64,000 nucleotides of DNA from Paralichthys olivaceus (taxonomy: Eukaryota > Chordata > Actinopteri > Pleuronectiformes > Paralichthyidae), in contig NC_091102.1 in the NCBI RefSeq assembly GCF_024713975.1, positions 11,475,001-11,539,000 on the forward strand, in the 5' to 3' direction. Numbering within the stretch: position 1 is the stretch's first letter; the number at the start of each line of letters is the position of its first letter. The notes below the pieces were generated by a model. It was not told the origin of the DNA. It saw only the letters and a list, made by a program, of their open reading frames with translations, and searched no databases. Of the stretch, positions 24,138 through 41,943 are shown piece by piece. A program made the position numbers and the translations under genes.

Positions 24138-27100
24138 ATGAGCGGAATACTGAAGAGGAAATTTGAGGAGGTGGAGGCCACCTCCTCCCCGTGCTCTTCC
24201 CTGCGGGAGTCTGATGATGAGGTCTCCTGCAGCGAGAGTGGAGATAGCAGTGACAGTGTCAACCCCTCAGCCTCCGGCCCTTTCACCCGTGAGTGCCCGT
24301 GTCTTTTTAAATGCATGCATTGTTCTTAGGGTGGCCAACGTGTGCTATTGATGTTAAGATGAATGTCATCGAGTCATCACATGGAAAAACAAAGCTAAAG
24401 CGCTGAAAGGGATTTTTAATCAAGATGGGAGTGACCCTCAGAGTCAGCATGGTTCTGTAGCTCACGATCAATGCAGCATGCAGGTCAAAGAAACAAATGG
24501 TTGTGTCTGTTGATTCAGGAGTATAACATGAAGACATTAATATACAATACAATATAAGACATAATGAGTCCAGTGCTGTAATAAAGGAAAGGATACACAG
24601 GCAGTTTCCCTTAATAGGATCAGTGTGAGAACGAGCTGATGCAGGCTCAAGCTGTGTGTGTGCAACACTGCTGACACTGTACATGCAAATGAACCAGTGT
24701 CTGTGAACAGCAGCTAGAAGCAAAATTATGAAATAGCTGCTTAAATAAATCATATCGTTTTGATGGAATAGCCATTTTTGAGGAGTAGGGAGTTGTAGGA
24801 GATATTTTAGTCAAAATGCACATGAAAAAAATTAGGTATGATCAAAGATGGGTATATTTACACCCAGGATTTATACAAAACTTAGTGGCAGGATGTGTTA
24901 TGGGTCCGAGTAGAACGTGTTAAATTGTAGAGGGGATCAGGATCAGGGGATGGATCCAGGAATGTTTTTTTTTCACTTTGTTTCATGACGCTTTTCAATA
25001 CCTTCACCATGCAGGGAATAATTAATGTATCTTGATAAGAAAAAAGCAGAGTCATTTCAGAAACTCATATCTATTAGTGTGTAAAAATTGGTGCAGCCTA
25101 ATTTATAGGGGGCTTTTTGGACTCGGTGGAAGTATACGCTCTATTGTGTGCCATTCGATTTATTGATAAATTAATTATTTTCTCAATCATCAATCAATCC
25201 ACTTGTCAATTAACTGTTTGATCTATAAAACATCTGTTCTGGTAAAAAGAGTGTCCCTAAGGTGATATATCAGCACATGCAAAACTAGAAACGATTAATT
25301 TTGCAACAATTTAAAACTAAGAAAAAGCAGCAAACCTTCACATCAAAGTAGTTGAAACTATCAAATATGCTTTTATTGAATGAGACTCAGGCAATCATCA
25401 AAATACTGGCAGATTAATCTTCTGTAGAAAAAGCAGTTTGGGTTTTTTAAGAAGACGTCGCAGTGACATTAGGATTCTCTGCAGATTGTCAGTTTTGCTT
25501 TTTTAATTTACAAATGCTTCAAAAGAGGTCGGGTACTGAGAGATTCCACAGTTCTCCCCGGTTTGAACTGACTCTGTAATGAAGAAAGCCTTTTAATTGA
25601 GTAATAAACCAACCACAACAAAAACACGTCTCCCTCCCCGGCAGGTTCAAAAGGACACTGAAGTCATCTCCAATAAGTAACAATGTGCTCATGGGAATCT
25701 TAATGTCTGAGAAATGTGAGTGAACTAGATCACACAGTTGTAGTTTATTAATCCTTTTGGGGGATTGTGAAAGCATTTAGATGTTTGATGGAGAAAAAAT
25801 TCTCAATAGTGTGATTCTGAAGGAGCAAAAGACAGGAGCCTTGTTCGAAAGAGATGAGTATATGCAAGTAAAGGCAAATTTTTGGGATTATACGTATAAA
25901 TGACATGCAGACAAGAGTCTATTAGCCGTCTTCCTGCAGGGAGGGGGCAGAGACATAAGTAGGGTGCTGCGTCCCTGGAGGCTGAGCCTTCGCCTCGGTG
26001 TCAGCTGCAGCTGCTGGTAACTGTGGGCTTGAGAGGGTCAGTGCCAAGGGAGCTGTGCACTATTAAGACTCCTGTGAAGTGGCATTGTGCATAAGCGGTG
26101 ACTGACCGTGTCGGCAGCAGGATGAAACAATCAAGTGATTTTATGATACACCCCATGCTGAGGTGTCAGGGAAAAGAGGACAAACATTTTCTATTTTTGG
26201 AGCGTCAACACTTGCTGACTATAGTTTGCAGAATTGTATATATGTAATATGATGGTTTAATGTTCGGGCTGGAATTGCAGGGTAACTCGTGATAGGATAC
26301 GATAAGCGATACATGCCCCATGATAACAATAATATCACTTTATAACTATTCTGCAATAATCAATATATTGTAAGACAATCATATACCAATACATCAGGAT
26401 ATCTGGCTAAAATGGTTAATGGCAGGATTATTCTTTTATTCTCTGCAGTTTGGTGTCAGTTTCATTGAGTTTGACACAAACTGAGATGAAACAAATGCAC
26501 AAAGTCTTTTAATGTGAAATAGCCATAAACTGGTCAAACTATATATGTATGTACGAAATAATATTTGATGCCAACATATCGATTTTTGTATCTCGTGATT
26601 CAGGACTGTGATATATTGCAGTACCAATCTTGTGTCCCACTCCTATAGGGATTCTTGAAAAAGCTAATTAACGTGTGTTAACTGTTTTGACACAAAGTAC
26701 AAGTGGACGCGTGTTCTGCATCTCTTCTTGTGTAGGTAATGAACCTCTGCTGTGTCGTCCCTCAGTCTGACAGCTCTACATCTGCAATGAAATGCATTGT
26801 TCCTCTTCCGGGGGGTGGAGAGCTGTTAGAACCAGATGGTTTCTATTTGTCCTGTCTGTCTGATATGGCGGTGTATGCTGAGAACGCTGCTTCTGTGAAC
26901 CAGCACTCCTCATCTCTGAGGCAGGCGGGGGGGATTATTTATGCTCCACTGTTCGCCCCCCCTCTCCGCCCCTCCTTCCTGTAGAGCTCTCCTTAAAAAG
27001 ACACCGAGGACTCACACGCCAAGCAGAACCTCAGAGATACGATAAAATCCTTATTTTATGAAGGTGCGCTAAGTTCAACATATTGAGGAACGCCTTGTAA

Positions 27101-29358
27101 AGACGGCAAGAAAGAATTCCTCATATTTCAGGAGGAGGCGACAGTCTCAGCAGTTCTGTGGCCCTGGTTTTATGATAAAAAAGTCACTTATATTAACAGG
27201 CTTTACATGGCTATAAAAGTGTTTGACTCCAATGTGAAAGATTGTATGCAGGATAAAACATCAGCTGTGCTCGAGCGGCACTCTGATCTGCAATGTGGAG
27301 CTGTAATTCTTTCCATATGGGATTAATGAATTGTCAAAACAGACATAACACAGCACATTTTTTGCCATTATCCTTTGCAGCTGATTCAATATTGAAGCGA
27401 GAGAAGCGTCTGCGCACCAGGAGGGTGCATTTCGAGAATGTGACGGTTTACTACTTCAGCCGGCGGCAGGGCTTCACCAGCGTGCCCAGCCAGGGCGGCA
27501 GCACACTGGGCATGTCCAACAGGCACAGCTGGGTGAGGCAGTACTCACTGGGTGAGTTTGCCGTTGAACAGGAGAGGATCCATAGAGATATGCTCCGGGA
27601 CCATCTGAAGGAGGAGAAGCTCAGCTCAATCAAACTCAAGGTACGTGATTTGTGATATGAGCGTCAGTCAGTGGATGTCGGTATCAAACTGGCTGTGTTA
27701 GGAATTACAAACGACTTTGGTCTGAAAGACATTTATCTTTTTTTCTCATAGACCTTTCTGTCTTTGGGCTCAGCTCTTTGTTCCCTCACTTTTATCATAA
27801 ATGACTTGGATGTGACTCCCTCTTGTTTTCAGCTGACTAAGAACGGCACAGTGGAGTCTGAGGAGGCCAACACGCTCACGGCAGAGGACATCTCCGATGA
27901 CGACATTGACCTGGACAACACAGAGGTAGACGAGTACTTCTTCCTGCAGCCGCTTACCACTAAAAAGCGCCGGGCGCTGCTGCGTACCTCCGGGGTAAAG
28001 AAGATTGATGTGGAGGAGAAACATGAACTGCGGACCATCCGGATGTCCAGGGAGGACTGTGGCTGCGATTGCAGAGTCTTCTGTGACCCCGAGACCTGTG
28101 CCTGCAGCATCGCAGGGATCAAGTGCCAGGTAAGTCCCAGGACATGCACATGAAAGGTGCAGGGAACTATTACTTTAGTTAGTTGTTTTTATACACAACA
28201 CAGATCATCTCAAAATAAAATGAACTGCATCTTAAAGCAAATTTGTGTTTCCCTCAGGTGGACCGCATGTCATTTCCATGTGGTTGTACAAAAGAGGGCT
28301 GCAGCAATTCAACTGGCAGAGTGGAGTTCAATCCGATCCGTGTTCGGACACATTTCTTGCACACTATAATGAAGCTTGAACTGGAGAAGAGTCGTGAGCA
28401 GCAGCAGGCACCCCCAGCCAATGGTTACCGCAGCGAAACCAACGACCTGGGAATCGGAAATCCTCTGGTGCAGACCCAGCACAGGTTGGAATACTCGCTG
28501 TCCGACACCGGACCACAGACGGCTGGCGTGCACCTGCAGAACATGGATGAAATGGAGGAGCCGCTGGACGATGAAGAAGAGGACGAAGAAGACGAGGAGG
28601 AAGATGAGAATGAAGACGAGGAGGACAGTAGCAGCGTTTGCAGCGGACTCTCTGACTCAAGCACACAGAGTTTAGCGAACAGCGACTCTGAGGAGGAGGA
28701 GGATGAAGAGGAGTCTGAGAACTTTGGGGATGACGTGACGACCCCGCCGGTGTCGCACAGTGAGGTGGTCCCTCTGTCCTCTGTGCTGTGTTACAGTGAC
28801 GTCTCTGTGGCACACGACAACCACATGAATGGAAACACTTATTTAATGAACTCCCCCTCGGCAGAGTACTATCAGCTGGGGAGCTCCAGTGCCGTCTCCA
28901 GTGGCCAAACCAGCCAACCCAGTGAACCCTTTGGGGAAGCCTTAGCATTCCAAGATCCAGTCGGCATGACCAACGGCAGCACGGCACAAGGGCCGTTCAA
29001 CGTGGCCGCCGGGCAGTACACGGACTATTCCAATCAGGCTGCAGAACAATACACAGCCAATCACCACTTCACCCTGACCAACGGTGCTCCAGCCGCCCCT
29101 CTGACCTGCTACACGGTGGATCCAGAGAAGAAGGTGCTGTCCAAGGCGGCGTTTGTGGAGCCGCCTGAAAACCAGAACCAGAGCCAGTTCCAGAACTACC
29201 TGAACAATAACTCCCAGAGTTCCTACAGCTCATGTATGACAGCTGAGCCACCACAGCAAGACTCTGGCGTTAACAGACAATCTGACCTGTCCTTACTAGC
29301 GAACAGTACTAAGAACCTCCCTTTACCAGACCATTGCCCCGAGGTCACAGCCATTTAG
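24138..29358 (+). CDS. csrnp3: Cysteine/serine-rich nuclear protein 3 (CSRNP3-like)
   Basis: Coding exons are 24138-24288, 27381-27640, 27833-28129 and 28258-29358. All introns are GT-AG and the join is 602 codons. The N-terminus ([12 protein letters not shown]), the conserved central block beginning [10 protein letters not shown], and the Cys-rich region encoded by 28050-28310 ([15 protein letters not shown], then [12 protein letters not shown]) mark the CSRNP/AXUD1 family. Acidic Glu/Asp runs lie at about residues 336-360 and 379-395. Family members are nuclear proteins proposed to regulate transcription and linked to apoptosis. The human protein is of similar length (about 585 aa). An in-frame ATG four codons upstream (24126) could also initiate, but 24138 matches the usual family start. 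The type-3 assignment rests on N-terminal resemblance and on synteny with galnt3 and ttc21b. Confidence 0.93.
24863..25161 (-). repeat. Dispersed repeat family B, copy 2 (inverted)
   Basis: Read on the minus strand this shows the family landmarks in order. On the plus strand they are GGATCAGGGGATGGATCCAG, ATGCAGGGAATAATTAATGT, ATCTTGATAAG, ATTGGTGCAG and GGACTCGGTGGAAGTATACG with CTCTATTGTGTGCCATTC. These correspond to the copy at 32727-33095, which has the same orientation. Confidence 0.7.
26266..26650 (+). repeat. Dispersed repeat family C, copy 1
   Basis: It shares with 41137-41340 the order CAGGGTA, CATGATAACA, TTATTCTCTGCA with TTTGGTGTCAG, and GAGTTTGAC followed by CTGAGATGAAACAA. Further on it carries GTGATATATTGCAGTACCA and ends in CCCACTCC, as in a family of ATA-rich elements common in fish genomes. 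Confidence 0.6.
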
Positions 29359-30600
29359 TGAGCCACGTGTTCTTAAGTGTTCTTTTCACTGTTGCAACTT
29401 CTCTGGAGCCTGACCAAGTTGTGTTTGAATGGGAACATAATCATGGCCTTTTTCTCTTTAAATTATCTGACCTTGCATTTAAAAGCAATTCAAAGCCCGC
29501 CGGAAATTTCATCTGTAACTATAAAGCCATAGGATGATGGAAATGGTTCAGAGGAACTGAAGGTTTCTGCACTGCAGCGTGTCCGTAACTAAAAACAGAA
29601 AGAAAAAAAAAATCAAAATATCAGTTATGTCATGCTGTGCAATGTATCATGTAATTTAAGATGTAGAGTTCTAGTTTAAAGCAGATATTGTTCTGTAAAT
29701 GTTACTTTTCTATGTCTACTGTTTGTGTCAAATGTGCAAAAAAAAGGTTTATTGTCAGTTTATTTATTGTTTCTGAATTATGTGCATACTTATATATTGT
29801 AAATGTTTTGATAACGACGTGCATGCTGTTTTAGGGGAATCTCTGTGACATTTGGGCAGGAAAAAAAGTTGCTATTGTTTTATATATATATATATAAAAA
29901 ATGTGTTGTATACATGAAGTACATTTCTCTTCTTTTGTCACTATTATTATACGCTTTTCTATGGTTTGGAAAAGCATGAAAAAAAGCCTGAACCCTTATT
30001 TGTATGTTTGGAAAACAACATCAATAGCATAAAACGTCATCACACATGTTAGAATCAATTCACAGCCTTTTGCACTTAAAACTACGGCCCCTCACGTCTC
30101 CTTCCCTCTGTTCACTGAACAAATGAAGATTTATCCTTTGAAGCATTTCATTAACAGAAGGATATTTATAAAGTAGCACTTTGACATATCTCTAAAAGTA
30201 CAAGAAGCTCTATGACTCATCATAGACAATAGAACTGTCTTTATCATTTAATTAGCTTGACAGGCTTGATTTGAGAAAAGGGTTAATCACTGCATAAGCT
30301 ACATCACGCTGTCTAAGATGTTTATGTGGATCTTGATTTGATCTAGTGAAACGTTAAGTGCAATAGTTTGAGGGTTTTCTCTTTAAGAGGACTGAGATTT
30401 GGGGGGGGGGGGGCAAATGGTCGAGGTTGACAATCAAAGCTTATTATCAAACATGATTCATATCAGTATTTAACTCTATTTAGACTCCTTAGTCCTATGA
30501 GCCACTGAAAACCACAGCCAGATGATAAAACTTCATCACCCAAAAAATCTGTAAATAACCTTTTACCACATCTTTGTAAAATCACTGACAGAAAAAGGGA

Positions 30601-30606
30601 AATAAA
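30601..30606 (+). terminator. csrnp3: Candidate csrnp3 poly(A) signal (proximal)
   Basis: AATAAA 1.24 kb after the csrnp3 stop codon. A distal AATAAA at 31432-31437 is an equally plausible 3' end, and both may be used. Confidence 0.35.
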
Positions 30607-31431
30607 AGGTTACTGCTCAACAACCTGGAGACTGCAATAATTCAGTGAACAGTACAGTAATATGTCGCTGAGCTCTTTGCTCCTGCATGATCACAGGTAT
30701 TTGTCCCTCTTCTGAGCTTACAAACATCTGCCCACTGTTTATGATCTTGGGGGTTTAGCACAGACGCTCTGGTGATCATGTGTCAGTGGCATCAACGTAG
30801 CCTGTCAGTACAGATTCATTGTGCCAAAGCATACGGTGTGTGAAGGCTGTAAACACAATGACACAGCATCCAGTGAAGAATCCTGTGTTTCATTCTACTT
30901 TCCAGTATTTATTATGAATGATATATTGAGATGTTGTATTTATTGTGGTTTCCTAAAAGTCTGTATCGAGTAAATTGCTTCACTATCTTGGAATAGTCTT
31001 TCTTTGTTTCATGCTGGTTGTGAGTTGTAAAGCTTTATGTGCCTGATTTATTTACTCTGACTTCATATTCCGTGAAATGCACATGTTTTGCACAAAATTG
31101 TACAAGATTTTTTCAATGTGTTTGCCCCCCCCCCAAGTGTAGATAAAAAACAAGTTCGTTTTCAATTACTTCATTTTTAACATGATTTTGAAATATGTTG
31201 GATTAAAACTGCTCTTCTGATCTTACTGCTGCAGATGCAATATTGTGTTAAAGCACACAACAGGCCCACAGCACTGGGGTTATTGCTGCCATGCAACCTG
31301 TTATGAGTAATGCAATTTCTTAGTGCAAAGCGCCCTCTGCAGACCACATAGAGTAATAATAAATGTGTGAGAAAGTGCTTCATAAGACAATACAACGAAA
31401 AAATGAAAATTTAAATGAAACAATTGTATAA

Positions 31432-31437
31432 AATAAA
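31432..31437 (+). terminator. csrnp3: Candidate csrnp3 poly(A) signal (distal)
   Basis: AATAAA 2.07 kb after the stop codon in AT-rich DNA. It is the last plus-strand signal before the likely galnt3 3' UTR begins. Confidence 0.3.
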
Positions 31438-32365
31438 TTTAAACTAAAAAGAACATTTTAAGAAGCGATTTAAAAGCAGAGATAGATTTAGAGCACTCTA
31501 TCAGCTGATCTAAGATGGCTTGAAGGCTCATACACATTTAAAAAAAGAATTATGCCAAAACATTGACGTTATGTATTTCAATTGCATAATACATCTCTCA
31601 TGTTGAGTTAGTTTGAATGAGTCCGATAACTTGAGAGTGATTTGATAAATATCATTAAACCTATACATCAAACATAAGTATAGATCATTTAGATACATAA
31701 AGTCAACATTTTAGGCAAAATTATTATTTGTGTGTAGGAAGTAATTAATCCTTGACGTACAGAAGTGCTGGGTTGTTAAAAACCTTTAACTACATCAATA
31801 AAATCCGAAACTCAAAAGAGACATACTACCCAACAGCATTTATTGAGCTCAAAATAACACCTTAATACCAAGGCACTCTTTACAAAACACCAAACAGTCT
31901 CCAGTTTAAGAAAACACTCGTATTTGACCTGTTCCTCACCAAACAAAACCATTTGCATTATTCCACTTCAGTCTAAACACCAGTGCCTGCACCAGAAATT
32001 CATGTGTGGACTCCTGCTCAGATGCAGAAGACGAGTTTGAGGCATTTGATCTGTAGATATAATTCATTGGGTGCATTCATTTTACATTGAATGTTTCCTT
32101 TCAAAAAATAAAAACCAGGTGTACAATTTTAAATAATACAAATAAACACTGCCACGATTGAGAGAATTGAAGAACCATTCATCATAATGCTTTGACCTGC
32201 ATCTATGCCGTTTATAAAACGTCACATCATCAGATGCATTTTTGCAGTAACTTGAAGTTTGGATAAAAAATGAAGTCTGGTGTTTGCACGAACTATGTTT
32301 CGTGTTTCAGGGTCAACTTATTTTCTCGCAACTTAATCATAAAGATCCAAACATGCATTCACATC

Positions 32366-32371
32366 TTTATT
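32366..32371 (-). terminator. galnt3: Candidate galnt3 poly(A) signal
   Basis: The minus strand reads AATAAA about 1.15 kb beyond the galnt3 stop. Another lies at 31839-31844. Confidence 0.35.
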
Positions 32372-32726
32372 TTCTTTTTACGTCCGTTTGTTTGGCAAAA
32401 GTTTTCTTAACTTAAGACTTTGAAGGCTTAGAAATTCACATCAGGAGATAATTAAATTAAATAAATCGACTTCAACCATTTCCATCAGATCACTGCAGGA
32501 GTCGAACCCCACCATACAATAACCCGTTCCACCACCATCCCCCAACCATTCTTTCCACCCAGAATAAAATGACATCCAAGGCACTGGACGGTACCAAACA
32601 CCAGGTTTCTTAAAAAACAAAACAAAAAGGGACAATGCACACCATAGCTGTGTGTTTCAGACTTCCTCTTCTCTTTGGTGCGAAACATGTAGGATTTTTG
32701 TGAGTTCAGCTTGAACCTCATGTTAC

Positions 32727-33095
32727 CTCCGACGAGGAGGTGAGGTTCTTGACTGTGTTTGTTTGTTAGCAGGGTTACACAAAAACCACAGGACGGATTA
32801 CCACGAAACTCGGTGGAGGGATGACATATGGGTCGGGGAAGAACTCATTCGCTGTTGGTGCAAATCTGGATCAGGGGGCGGATCCAAGACAATGTTTTCT
32901 TTCTTTAGTGCGATATGATGTTTTCAAACATTTTTGTCAAACATCTGTCAGAGAATAATACAAAAATCTTGAAACATTTAGGGGAATGATATGTATTGAA
33001 ATAAAATGGAGTTCTAGTGAATTTAATTGTGGTTTGATAAGGGGACTGTTGGCCTTGGTGGAGGTATGTTCTCTACCGAGCGTCATCCTAGTTTA
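32727..33095 (-). repeat. Dispersed repeat family B, copy 3 (inverted, near full length)
   Basis: This is the most complete copy. On the plus strand it starts GTTACCTCCGACGAGGAGGT, a near-palindromic end, and continues with AAAAACCACAGGACGGATTA, ACGAAACTCGGTGGAGGGAT, GGATCAGGGGGCGGATCCAA and AGTTCTAGTGAATTTAA. It ends GGGGACTGTTGGCCTTGGTG with GAGGTATGTTCTCTACCGAG. It probably sits inside the galnt3 3' UTR. It carries no protein. Confidence 0.75.
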
Positions 33096-33522
33096 TAATG
33101 TTCACGACCTGCTTTGCTTTTTGTGTCAGATTCATGTTCATGTCTCTGCAGAAAATATTCAGTGATGTCTTTACCTACCTAATACTGCACGGCTGGGAAG
33201 ACTCGGAGTAGTGAAAACATTTCAAACACAAAAGAGGCACTTGGATCACACAGTGGATCTTCATTGCTCTATGAATCTCAGTTCACAGTCTGACCGGGGC
33301 TTATTGTTTCAATGCTTTTCCTTCCAGCAGAGAAACACTGGATTTCTCCCAAAGTCCAAACTCTCCAGCAGCAGCACTTCAGTTCTTCTATGTATAAAAA
33401 TAAATTAAAACTCAATGTCAATGATCTAAAAAAAAAACTTGCATTATAACTGCATACAGTATAGTATTCTTATGTACTCAGTATGCCTCATGCATACGGA
33501 GTAGCTACTTGTAAAGTGGTGA

Positions 33523-39655
<6,133 letters not shown>

Positions 39656-39693
39656 TCTTCTTCAGTGGAGACCAGGCTGCCTTTGGACCGCAG
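39656..39693 (-). other. galnt3: galnt3 5' UTR segment in the first coding exon
   Basis: A 3' splice site (TTATTACAG) on the minus strand places the start of this exon at 39693, 38 nt before the ATG. A separate upstream noncoding exon is therefore expected. Confidence 0.65.
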
Positions 39694-40189
39694 CTGTAAT
39701 AAATACATTCACATGATTAATGACACTTAACATGGACATGCAATCATCTCATTGAAGATACTTGGCTGTCAGGTAAATATTACCGGCAGGGCCATGTCAC
39801 TAAATCAACATGAACACCTTCAACTGTAAGTTCAAACATTAGAAATGTAAACATTTGTTACTGTTTGAAATAAAAAAGCAGCTGCTGGAGAATCTAAAAC
39901 TAATCTGCTGTTATCTACAAATCAAATATTCAAGATTGTCTCATGAAATCAGCAGACACACTCTGATCCGGATTCCTGCAGAGCAAGAGACCACGTACCA
40001 TGAGGCGCAGGACCAGTACAGATTGTTAAGGTTGGGAAAGACCTTTCAGTTGTTCCCGTGAGACCCGACGCATCGCATCCTGCTCGGACCGGAGATCCTC
40101 TTGTTACTTCCTTGTTGAACTCCGAGCGAACTCTCCCGTGGAGCCAGTGACACACGAGAAAAAAGGGATTTGCTGTTTTCCGCCCTCAC

Positions 40190-40920
40190 GAAACTTCCGT
40201 CTCGTTGGATCAAGGTGCGCTGCCCTCAGGTAGAAGGAGGGGACGAGCTGGTGCGCCTGCGCAGAGGAGAGCTGTGCGTGTCCAGATCCATACCTGAAGA
40301 AAGAGAAGACACGATGACACAGCGACTCAGCTGTTCCTTCTGTCTACTCCCGTCATAACTTTTAGTTTTATACAGATTTAGCTTGAATCACAGCGGAATC
40401 AAACACTTGTCCTCCTGGTAGAGTTCTGCGCGGTGACTGCCTCCACGGATCCTGCGCACAGTTCTCCACGGATTCAATAATGGTGTCATTAATGGGATTT
40501 GTTCAACTGGTCATTCAGCGGGACAGTTGCTGGGTTACAAATAAACGGAGGAACGCACAGTACCCCACACACAGCCCCACCGCGTCCAATCAGCTTCTCT
40601 GAGGAAAAACACCACAGCCGGGAACCACCGACACTTTCAAAAACGCACATGCACGCGTGCGTAAAGTTTCGTTTTTAAGTGCATCTGCCCACGTTGAGTG
40701 TTAGAAGTTGAAAAAGAAAGATGACACTCACCAGTGTAACTTTGTCTGTTCGCTTTCGTTTCCCTCTGGTTTCTCTCATGCTTGATGGAGAAACGCAGCG
40801 GACTCCAGCCGCAGGGAGCCCGCTCAGGCGCCCTGCCTCTCCGCCTCTGGCTGGCACACTGAGTCCATCTGCAGAGGCGTCCTCTCCACGGCAGGCAGCC
40901 ACTTAACTATGTCTAGTAAA
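40190..40920 (-). promoter_or_regulatory. galnt3: galnt3 promoter region and candidate noncoding exon
   Basis: This is CpG-enriched DNA upstream of galnt3. A minus-strand 5' splice site (ACACTG then GTGAGTGTC) ends a candidate first exon at 40732 that would begin near 40.9 kb. Other donor-like sites occur near 40000 (ATG then GTACGTGG) and 40290 (TTCAG then GTATGG), so alternative first exons are possible. Which one joins the acceptor at 39693 cannot be decided here. Confidence 0.5.
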
Positions 40921-41136
40921 ATGTCCACTGTGTCCTACTTCCCCCCTGTCGTGCTTGAAAATGAAAAGACCCAGAGACGTTAAATATGTGTCTATTCTAT
41001 TGTGAATGTATTCATAAAACAATAATCAATCAGTAAAAAGAAAAGTCTGACCAAAGAGCCATCATAATTCTAAAACAAACTTTATTCAAAGCAGGAATAT
41101 CTATATACATGTAAACATACATTCTAATAGTAATCA

Positions 41137-41340
41137 GGGGTGGGATTAGCAGGGTATACCTCACAATATGCTGTGGCCCATGATAACACTAATATGATAA
41201 AGGGCAGGATTTGTGTATTTATTCATTATCCATTTATTCTCTGCAATTTGGTGTCAGAGTCAGTGAGTTTGACTCGGGCTGAGACGAAACAATGTACAAA
41301 AAAGTATTTGCTTAGTCTTTAAATATTAACAAACTTTTCA
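41137..41340 (+). repeat. Dispersed repeat family C, copy 2
   Basis: It shares with 26266-26650 GGGTGGGATTAGCAGGGTAT, CCCATGATAACACTAATAT, TTTATTCTCTGCAATTTGGT with GTCAGAGTCA, and GAGTTTGACTCGGGCTGAGA. It is shorter and lies between ttc21b and galnt3. Confidence 0.6.
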
Positions 41341-41344
41341 ATGT

Positions 41345-41605
41345 CCACGTGTGTCATTATTTTTTCAAGGTCCATGACTTATTCTCTGAGAAATCACTGA
41401 ATCGTTGAAAACACACTGTCATGCAAAGCAACTCCAGGCTGTACCCACTGATCTGGATCTGCCCCAAAAGTGGTTGAGTTCATTCTTAAAGTGCAATGCT
41501 GCAACCCTGAGCAAAACTTCATGGATATTAGTTGATATGCATTAGCATAATCCACAGAACCACAAAACTTAATGTGCTTGGTGGATGTATTAACAGATAG
41601 GGGAA
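41345..41605 (+). repeat. Dispersed repeat family B, copy 5 (diverged)
   Basis: It contains TCAAGGTCCATGACTTATTC with TCTGAGAAATCACTGA, then GATCTGGATCTGCCCCAAAA and CTTCATGGATATTAG. These are the inner landmarks of family B, but its termini are eroded. It abuts a family C copy. Confidence 0.5.
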
Positions 41606-41867
41606 ACATTTCAGTTGTAGATTAAGTTTAAATGTTCTGTATTTGAGATTTTACCGGCCCTTTATTTTAAGTTCCAAAAAATACATTGTGATATTGAGTT
41701 TGGTGTCAGTGTGAGGGAAGAAAATGCTGCATGTGCCTGAACCCCCCCCTGCACTCTGTGGTTTTCCTTCAGGAATGTCAGCAGCACATTCATATACTCC
41801 CAAAGAAATTACATTTGACAGTGCAAACCAAACAATGAAAGTGCACTCCATCAAAGATGAATACATT

Positions 41868-41873
41868 TTTATT
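41868..41873 (-). terminator. ttc21b: ttc21b poly(A) signal
   Basis: The minus strand reads AATAAA 71 nt beyond the ttc21b stop codon (TAG at 41944-41946). This close, canonical signal predicts a short 3' UTR. Confidence 0.6.
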
Positions 41874-41943
41874 ACAGAAACTTTGGTTCCATCTGTCATG
41901 TAAGCACAGACTCACACAGACACACACACACACAGGTCCAACA

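Larger units (their letters stand above)
24289..27380 (+). other. csrnp3: csrnp3 intron between coding exons 1 and 2
   Basis: A 3.1 kb GT-AG intron of phase 1: the last C of the first exon joins CT of the next to give Pro. It contains an inverted family B repeat (24863-25161) and a family C repeat (26266-26650). No additional exon was seen. Confidence 0.85.
29359..33522. other. Convergent 3' regions of csrnp3 and galnt3
   Basis: The stop codons of csrnp3 (29358) and galnt3 (33523) face each other across 4.2 kb with no coding sequence. The left part (to about 31.45 kb) is probably csrnp3 3' UTR, AT-rich with AATAAA at 30601 and 31432. The right part is probably galnt3 3' UTR, with minus-strand AATAAA at 32366 and 31839. 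G and C runs occur at 30401-30414 and 31124-31134, and an inverted family B repeat lies at 32727-33095. Exact transcript ends cannot be decided from sequence. Confidence 0.6.

Noticed and set aside
28364-28987. 207-codon open frame on the minus strand
   Set aside because: It is the shadow of the csrnp3 last exon; its Ser/Pro/Arg-rich make-up comes from the acidic codons on the opposite strand.
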